A stretch of 64,000 nucleotides of DNA from Anaeromassilibacillus senegalensis (lineage in GTDB: Bacteria > Bacillota > Clostridia > Oscillospirales > Acutalibacteraceae), in assembly GCF_021531715.1 (NCBI RefSeq), contig NZ_JAFBIT010000001.1, positions 62,001 to 126,000 of the forward strand, in the 5' to 3' direction. Below, in pieces: positions 58,088-64,000 of this stretch. The translations under genes were made by a program, and so were the position numbers. The notes under the pieces were generated by a model. It was not told the DNA's origin and ran no database searches. It saw only the letters and a list, made by a program, of their open reading frames with translations. Position 1 is the stretch's first letter, and each line of letters opens with the position of its first letter.

Positions 58088-59503
58088 ATGTACGATCCGA
58101 AATCCATGAAGGCGGAGGAATTCATCTGCCACGAAGAAATTGAGGCGACGCTGAAATACGCCGACGAAAACTGCAACAACCTGCCGTTGATCCGCGAGAT
58201 CCTCGACAAGGCGCGCGAATGCAAGGGACTCTCCCACCGCGAGGCGTCGGTGCTGCTCGCTTGCGAGGACCCGGAGGTGCTCGAGGAGATCTACGCGCTC
58301 GCCGGGGAAATCAAGAAAAAGTTTTACGGCAACCGCATCGTCATGTTCGCGCCGCTGTACCTCTCGAACTACTGCGTGAACGGCTGCGTCTACTGTCCGT
58401 ATCACCGCCAGAACGGCCATATTCCGCGCCGCAAGCTGACGCAGGAGGAGGTCGCGAAGGAAGTCATTGCGCTGCAGGATATGGGCCACAAGCGCTTGGC
58501 GATTGAGGCGGGCGAGGACCCGGTGAACAACCCGATCGAGTATATTCTCGACTGCATCAAGACGATTTACAGCATTCAGCACAAGAACGGCGCGATCCGC
58601 CGCGTCAACGTCAACATCGCGGCGACGACCGTCGAGAACTACCGCAAGCTCAAGGAAGCGGGCATCGGCACGTATATCCTCTTCCAGGAAACGTACCACA
58701 AGGAGAGCTACGAGAAGCTGCATCCCACGGGACCGAAGCACAACTACGCCTACCACACCGAGGCGATGGACCGCGCGATGGAGGGCGGCATCGACGATGT
58801 GGGCCTCGGCGTGCTGTACGGGCTCGAGCTGTACCGCTATGAATTCGCCGGTCAGCTCATGCACGCGGAGCATCTGGAAGCCGTGCACGGCGTCGGCCCG
58901 CATACGATCAGCGTCCCGCGTCTGAAGCGTGCCGACGACATTGACCCGACGAAGTTCGACAACGGCATCAGCGACGAGACGTTTGCGAAGATCTGCGCGC
59001 TGATCCGCATCGCCGTGCCGTACACCGGCATGATCATCTCGACGCGCGAGAGCCAGAAGGTGCGCGAAAAGGTCATCAAGCTCGGCGTTTCGCAGATCAG
59101 CGGCGCGTCCAGAACGTCGGTCGGCGGCTACACCGAGGCGGAGCGCCCGACGGACACCGAGCAGTTCGACGTTTCCGACCAGCGTTCGCTCGACGAGGTT
59201 GTGCGCTGGCTGATGGAAAACGGCCATATTCCGTCGTTTTGCACGGCGTGCTACCGCGAGGGACGCACCGGCGACCGCTTCATGAGCCTGTGCAAGAGTG
59301 GACAGATCCAGAACTGCTGCCACCCGAACGCGCTGATTACGCTGAAGGAGTTTCTGGAGGACTACGCAAGCGAGGAGACGCGCCGCATCGGCGAGGAAAT
59401 GATCCAGAGCGAGCTGCAGAATATCCCGAACGAGAAAACCCGCCGTCTCACAACGGAGTACGTCGCAAAGATTCACGACGGCGCGAGAGATTTCCGTTTT
59501 TAA
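58088..59503 (+). CDS. hydG: [FeFe]-hydrogenase H-cluster radical SAM maturase HydG
   Basis: A 471-residue tyrosine lyase that makes the CO and CN ligands of the H-cluster. The SAM cluster motif is NYCVNGCVYCPYH near residue 95 (CxxxCxxC). The C-terminal auxiliary-cluster motif is CTACYREGRTGDRFMSLCKSG, followed by QNCC. Tyrosine-binding and barrel residues such as IEAGEDPVNNP and LFQETYHKESYEKLHP are present. RBS GAAAGGAAATT precedes the ATG. HydE is not in this window, and hydF follows after a repeat element. Confidence 0.96.
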   Translation: MYDPKSMKAEEFICHEEIEATLKYADENCNNLPLIREILDKARECKGLSHREASVLLACEDPEVLEEIYALAGEIKKKFYGNRIVMFAPLYLSNYCVNGCVYCPYHRQNGHIPRRKLTQEEVAKEVIALQDMGHKRLAIEAGEDPVNNPIEYILDCIKTIYSIQHKNGAIRRVNVNIAATTVENYRKLKEAGIGTYILFQETYHKESYEKLHPTGPKHNYAYHTEAMDRAMEGGIDDVGLGVLYGLELYRYEFAGQLMHAEHLEAVHGVGPHTISVPRLKRADDIDPTKFDNGISDETFAKICALIRIAVPYTGMIISTRESQKVREKVIKLGVSQISGASRTSVGGYTEAERPTDTEQFDVSDQRSLDEVVRWLMENGHIPSFCTACYREGRTGDRFMSLCKSGQIQNCCHPNALITLKEFLEDYASEETRRIGEEMIQSELQNIPNEKTRRLTTEYVAKIHDGARDFRF

Positions 59504-59518
59504 TCAAACATCCTCATG

Positions 59519-59635
59519 TGTCCCCCTCGGGGAGGGGGGCTGTCTGCGGAGCAGACAGGGGGAGTAAGATAAGATCAATCTGTTTTTACTCCTTTCGTCA
59601 CGCTTCGCGTGCCACCTTCCTCAGAGAGGAAGGCA
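59519..59635. repeat. GC-rich palindromic intergenic repeat element
   Basis: Consecutive hairpins occur: CCCCCTC-GGGGAGGGGG, CTGTCTGC-GGAGCAGACAG, CACGC-TTCGCGTG, and CCTTCCTC-AGAGAGGAAGG. Complementary outer segments GGGGGAGT and ACTCC also occur. Modular elements like this are dispersed through many Oscillospirales genomes. No gene lies inside, and the copy separates hydG from hydF. Confidence 0.75.
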
Positions 59636-59679
59636 TATAATGCATGAAAAATATAATAGGATAGAAGGGAAGATGAACG

Positions 59680-60879
59680 ATGGCAAACCTCAACCAGACA
59701 CCGTCGGCCAACCGCGTGCATATTGCCTTTTTCGGGCGGCGCAATGCGGGAAAATCGAGCGTGGTGAACGCCGTGACCGGGCAGGCGCTCTCGATCGTGT
59801 CGGACGTGAAAGGCACGACAACCGACCCTGTGCAGAAAGCGATGGAGCTGCTGCCCGTCGGGCCGGTCGTCATCATCGACACGCCGGGCATCGACGACGA
59901 GGGCGACGTCGGCGCGCTGCGCGTCCAGCGGGCGCGTCAGGTGCTGAACAAAACAGATGTCGCGGTGCTCGTCGTGGACGGCAGCGTCGGCAAAACCGAA
60001 GACGACAAGGCCCTTTGCGCACTGTTTGAAAAGAAGGGCGTGCCGTACCTCACGGTGTACAACAAGTCCGATTTATCAGCAGGGCAGCCTGTGGGCGAGA
60101 ACGAGATCGCCGTCAGCGCCCTGACCGGCGAGAACATCCACGCGCTCAAGGAAAAGCTCGCCGCGCTCGCACAGGCGGGTGAGAGCCACAAGGTGATCCT
60201 CGGGGATCTGCTTGAGCCGGGCGACCACGTCGTGCTCGTCACGCCGATCGATTCGTCCGCGCCGAAGGGACGCATGATTCTGCCGCAGGTGCAGGCGATC
60301 CGCGATATCCTCGATGCCCGGGCGACGTGCGCCGTCACCCAGGTGGAGGAGCTCGCAGGTGTGCTCGCGGGGCTGAAAACGCCGCCGAAGCTCGTCGTTA
60401 CGGACAGCCAGGCGTTCGGCAAGGTCAAGGCCATCGTGCCGGAAAGTATCCCGCTCACCTCGTTCTCTATCCTTTTTGCGCGCTACAAGGGCGTGCTCGA
60501 AACCGCCGTGCGCGGCGCGGCTGCGCTGGAAAATCTGGGAGAGGGCGACCGCATCCTGATTTCCGAGGGCTGCACGCACCACCGCCAGTGTGAGGACATC
60601 GGTACCGTGAAACTGCCGGGCTGGATTCAAAAGCACACCGGCAAGACGTTTCAATTTGAATTCACTTCCGGCGGCGCATTCCCCGAGGATCTCGCTCCGT
60701 ACGCACTCGTCGTCCACTGCGGCGGCTGCATGCTCAACGAGCGTGAGATGCAGTACCGTCAGAGCCGTGCCGAAGAAAGCGGTGTTCCGTACACGAACTA
60801 CGGCATTCTGATCGCCTACATGAACGGGATCCTGACACGGAGTCTGGAGCCGTTTGAGGAGTATCGGGATATCCTGTAA
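59680..60879 (+). CDS. hydF: [FeFe]-hydrogenase maturation GTPase/scaffold HydF
   Basis: A 399-residue GTPase that assembles the diiron subcluster and hands it to the hydrogenase. The G domain has FFGRRNAGKSSVVNAV near residue 13, DTPGIDDEG (G3) and YNKSDL (G4). The cluster-binding domain has CTHHRQCEDIG and VVHCGGCML, giving the CxH...HCxxC ligands of the HydF [4Fe-4S] site. The ATG at 59680 follows GGAAGATGAACG. A terminator at 60913 ends the unit. Confidence 0.96.
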   Translation: MANLNQTPSANRVHIAFFGRRNAGKSSVVNAVTGQALSIVSDVKGTTTDPVQKAMELLPVGPVVIIDTPGIDDEGDVGALRVQRARQVLNKTDVAVLVVDGSVGKTEDDKALCALFEKKGVPYLTVYNKSDLSAGQPVGENEIAVSALTGENIHALKEKLAALAQAGESHKVILGDLLEPGDHVVLVTPIDSSAPKGRMILPQVQAIRDILDARATCAVTQVEELAGVLAGLKTPPKLVVTDSQAFGKVKAIVPESIPLTSFSILFARYKGVLETAVRGAAALENLGEGDRILISEGCTHHRQCEDIGTVKLPGWIQKHTGKTFQFEFTSGGAFPEDLAPYALVVHCGGCMLNEREMQYRQSRAEESGVPYTNYGILIAYMNGILTRSLEPFEEYRDIL

Positions 60880-60912
60880 GAGGCTGCGAAGCCCGTAGAC
60901 TATCGACATAAG

Positions 60913-60966
60913 AACAGTCGTGCCATCCGTTTGCACAGGAAAAACGGATTGGCACGGCTGTTTTGC
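60913..60966. terminator. Terminator after hydF
   Basis: A long stem with two mismatches (60913-60932 with 60942-60962) is followed by TTTTG. Confidence 0.75.
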
Positions 60967-61026
60967 TGTCTTTCGGCCTGCAATTATTACAGAAATGTTA
61001 AAAGTGAAAAAATATGGAAAAGGCTA

Positions 61027-61086
61027 TTGACTTTTCTTGACCTAATGATTAGAATATGTTTAGCACTCGAGGAAGTGGAGTGCTAA
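61027..61086 (+). promoter_or_regulatory. groESL promoter and CIRCE operator
   Basis: TTGACT (61027-61032), 17-base spacer, TAGAAT (61050-61055). A perfect CIRCE element follows: TTAGCACTC (61060-61068), nine bases, GAGTGCTAA (61078-61086), the binding site of the HrcA heat-shock repressor. The leader to groES is about 170 bases with no other recognised element. Confidence 0.95.
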
Positions 61087-61256
61087 AGCCCAAAGAACCG
61101 ACACGGTTCGAGGCTTTCTGAATTTGTAACGCTTTACCGCAGGCGGGAAGCCGCCGGCGGGTTTCGCCCTTCACCCCGCGGAGCGCGAAAAACAATTTAT
61201 GAACAGCGGGGAGAAAGGATAACGGCGCGCGGGAAAACGCGCCGAAGGTAGGAATC

Positions 61257-61541
61257 ATGACCATTAAACCTTTGACAGACAGAGTGCTCATTCAGGCGGA
61301 AAAGGCCGAGGAGACCACAAAGAGCGGCATCGTGCTCACCAGCGCTTCGCAGGAGAAGCCGCAGATCTCGAGAGTTATCGCGGTAGGCCCCGGCGGCATG
61401 GTAGACGGCAAGGAGGTTGTCATGCAGCTCAAGGCCGGCGACCGTGTCATCACCGGTAAGTACACCGGCACAGAGGTCAAGATCGACGGCGAGGAGTACA
61501 CCATTGTCCGCCAGTCCGATGTGCTCGCGATTGTAGAGTAA
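61257..61541 (+). CDS. groES: Co-chaperonin GroES
   Basis: A 94-residue heptamer subunit that caps GroEL. It begins MTIKPLTDRVLIQAEKAEE and contains the mobile loop TTKSGIVLTSASQEKPQ near residue 20 and VVAVGPGG-like VIAVGPGGMVDG. The full family length is present. The start is an ATG preceded by AGGTAGGAATC. It is transcribed from a HrcA/CIRCE-controlled promoter and followed after 31 bases by groEL. Confidence 0.98.
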   Translation: MTIKPLTDRVLIQAEKAEETTKSGIVLTSASQEKPQISRVIAVGPGGMVDGKEVVMQLKAGDRVITGKYTGTEVKIDGEEYTIVRQSDVLAIVE

Positions 61542-61566
61542 TTTGATTTTATTTTGAAAGAGGTAA

Positions 61567-63198
<1,632 letters not shown>

Positions 63199-63311
63199 GT
63201 CCGTACGACGGACAACGAAGTTGCGGAATCGTTCGCTTCGCTCACTGCGCCGGTGTAAGAAATCGGCGCAGCAAACGCGGACACTAGGACGCTCCCGGTT
63301 TATAGCAATCA

Positions 63312-63345
63312 GACCCCCGAAACCCTCTCGGTTTCGGGGGTTTTT
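63312..63345 (+). terminator. groESL terminator
   Basis: CCCCCGAAACC (63314-63324) pairs with GGTTTCGGGGG (63330-63340), then TTTTT. The 113 bases between groEL and this stem show nothing else. Confidence 0.9.
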
Positions 63346-63348
63346 GCG

Positions 63349-63377
63349 TTGACGTCCCCTGCGCGATATGGTAAACT
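63349..63377 (+). promoter_or_regulatory. Promoter of the small ORF
   Basis: TTGACG (63349-63354), 17-base spacer, TAAACT (63372-63377), 22 bases before the ATG. Confidence 0.6.
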
Positions 63378-63399
63378 GAAACCGAAAGGGTGAGGCGAT

Positions 63400-63486
63400 A
63401 TGAAAAGGGCAAAGGTAATTCTGCTGTGCGCGCTTGATAACGAGTGCTGTATCAGCGCGGGGGTTTCTATTTCGACCATCTTGTGA
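63400..63486 (+). CDS. Possible 28-residue small protein
   Basis: A short frame (MKRAKVILLCALDNECC, ending ISTIL) starts with ATG behind AGGGTGAGGCG and stops with TGA at 63484-63486. It has its own promoter and a terminator 24 bases downstream, which is the main support. The product is basic at the N-terminus, then hydrophobic, with three cysteines. It could be a tiny membrane-associated protein or a leader peptide. No family was recognised. Confidence 0.4.
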   Translation: MKRAKVILLCALDNECCISAGVSISTIL

Positions 63487-63509
63487 AAATTTCATCCCAT
63501 TTTCTTTTC

Positions 63510-63558
63510 GTGCCCCGAAAAACGCAGAATTCATGCGGGTTTTGGGGCACGGCTTTTT
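63510..63558 (+). terminator. Terminator after the small ORF
   Basis: GTGCCCC (63510-63516) pairs with GGGGCAC (63544-63550) at the base of a long hairpin, then TTTTT. Confidence 0.7.
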
Positions 63559-63579
63559 ACCATATCACTTGGATTTCAC

Positions 63580-63608
63580 TTGCAAATTGCGCGGGAATCC
63601 TGTATGAT
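63580..63608 (+). promoter_or_regulatory. Promoter of the NfeD-like gene
   Basis: TTGCAA (63580-63585), 17-base spacer, TATGAT (63603-63608). A hairpin CAGACG/CGTCTG follows in the leader near 63627-63650. Confidence 0.75.
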
Positions 63609-63679
63609 AGGGGTGTACAAAACACAGACGGCAAAACGAAAACGTCTGTGGAATATGTCCGGGAAAGGAGAGGGAGAAT

Positions 63680-64000
63680 GTGGAAATTATGATTTGGGTG
63701 GCTGTCATCATTCTGGCGGTCGTCGTGGAAGCCGCAAGCCCGCAGCTCATTTCCATCTGGTTTGCTGGCGGCGGCCTGGTGGGATTGATCGCAGCCGTGT
63801 TCGGTGCGCCGCTGTGGCTGCAGGTGATTCTGGCGGCGAGCGTCACGCTGGTGCTGCTGCTCGCAACGCGTCCGTTTGTGCGCCGGTTTCTGGCAGACAA
63901 GGAGACGCATACAAACGCAGACCGGGTAGTCGGACGCGAGGCGGTCGTCACAGAAGCCATCGACAACGTGCTCGCCAAAGGGCGCGTCACGGTGCTTGGA
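63680..64000 (+). CDS. NfeD-like membrane protein, N-terminal part (partial)
   Basis: The gene runs off the window. The visible 107 codons give an N-terminal membrane segment (MIWVAVIILAVVVEAASPQL), a small loop and a second hydrophobic region (GLIAAVFGAPLWLQVILAASVTLVLLL). The start of a cytoplasmic OB-fold domain follows (VGREAVVTEAIDNV). This is the short NfeD/YuaF type, usually encoded beside a flotillin or SPFH-domain gene that would lie just beyond 64000. A GTG at 63680 behind AAAGGAGAGGGAG is given; the in-frame ATG at 63689 is an alternative. Confidence 0.85.
   Translation, partial: MEIMIWVAVIILAVVVEAASPQLISIWFAGGGLVGLIAAVFGAPLWLQVILAASVTLVLLLATRPFVRRFLADKETHTNADRVVGREAVVTEAIDNVLAKGRVTVLG

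Overview
The window looks like chromosome from an anaerobic, fermentative Clostridia bacterium, most likely a gut Oscillospirales/Ruminococcaceae-type organism. The evidence is a SCIFF peptide with its radical SAM maturase, a CDGEAB-ordered Rnf complex, [FeFe]-hydrogenase maturases HydG and HydF, oxygen-sensitive pyruvate formate-lyase, mannoside- and galactoside-degrading enzymes, a HrcA/CIRCE-controlled groESL operon, and one copy of a GC-rich palindromic intergenic repeat of a kind common in that group. Coding DNA is strongly G/C-biased at third positions, which produces many long antisense shadow frames. No tRNA, rRNA, CRISPR array, prophage or IS element was seen.

Layout. 1-2297: end of a polysaccharide-type ABC importer (binding protein, LplB- and YtcP-like permeases). 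2388-2983: decayed DUF1538/P-II fusion. 3197-6123: pflBA behind an attenuator-like leader. 6381-10100: siroheme/ferredoxin reductase-like gene with an iron-chelate ABC importer. 10313-12276: SH3 lipoprotein and two TrkA-type proteins. 12379-18730: GH36 alpha-galactosidase, SH3b-amidase, GH130 phosphorylase with a cre site, CBM9-like protein. 18731-21629: ABC exporter remnant, methyltransferase, MATE pump. 21691-24644: SCIFF precursor, its maturase and a PLP decarboxylase. 24801-28320: second MATE pump, O-acetylhomoserine sulfhydrylase, a candidate small RNA, and an IscR-like Rrf2 regulator. 28455-32005: amino-acid ABC importer whose two binding proteins are circularly permuted. 32380-35278: IlvD/Edd dehydratase between two lipoprotein genes. 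35813-41608: flavodoxin, TrmO, AroD, asparaginase, CutC and an AAA+ protein. 41661-44804: ECF sigma/anti-sigma pair and a DUF421 protein. 44903-49484: GH43 enzyme, AraC regulator, two COG0523 metal GTPases. 49614-52353: THUMP methyltransferase, lipid kinase, acetyltransferase. 52502-57476: rnfCDGEAB. 57745-60879: TM1266-type regulator, hydG, hydF. 61257-63198: groESL. 63400-64000: a small ORF and the start of an NfeD-like gene.

Together the genes describe a saccharolytic anaerobe: plant or host glycans are imported and cleaved, pyruvate is split by PFL, reduced ferredoxin is used by Rnf to build an ion gradient, and hydrogenase maturation supports H2 metabolism. Iron-sulfur demand recurs (PflA, SCIFF maturase, reductase, RnfB/C, HydG/F, IscR-like regulator). 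Three gene remnants suggest ongoing deletion decay.

The most unusual observations are the pair of circularly permuted amino-acid binding proteins with duplicated promoter/operator regions, the mutually exclusive hairpins in the pflB leader, a candidate IscR-controlled small RNA, a seven-cysteine SCIFF peptide, a structured leader with terminator before the hyd genes, and a COG0523 GTPase fused to a YcgQ-like domain.
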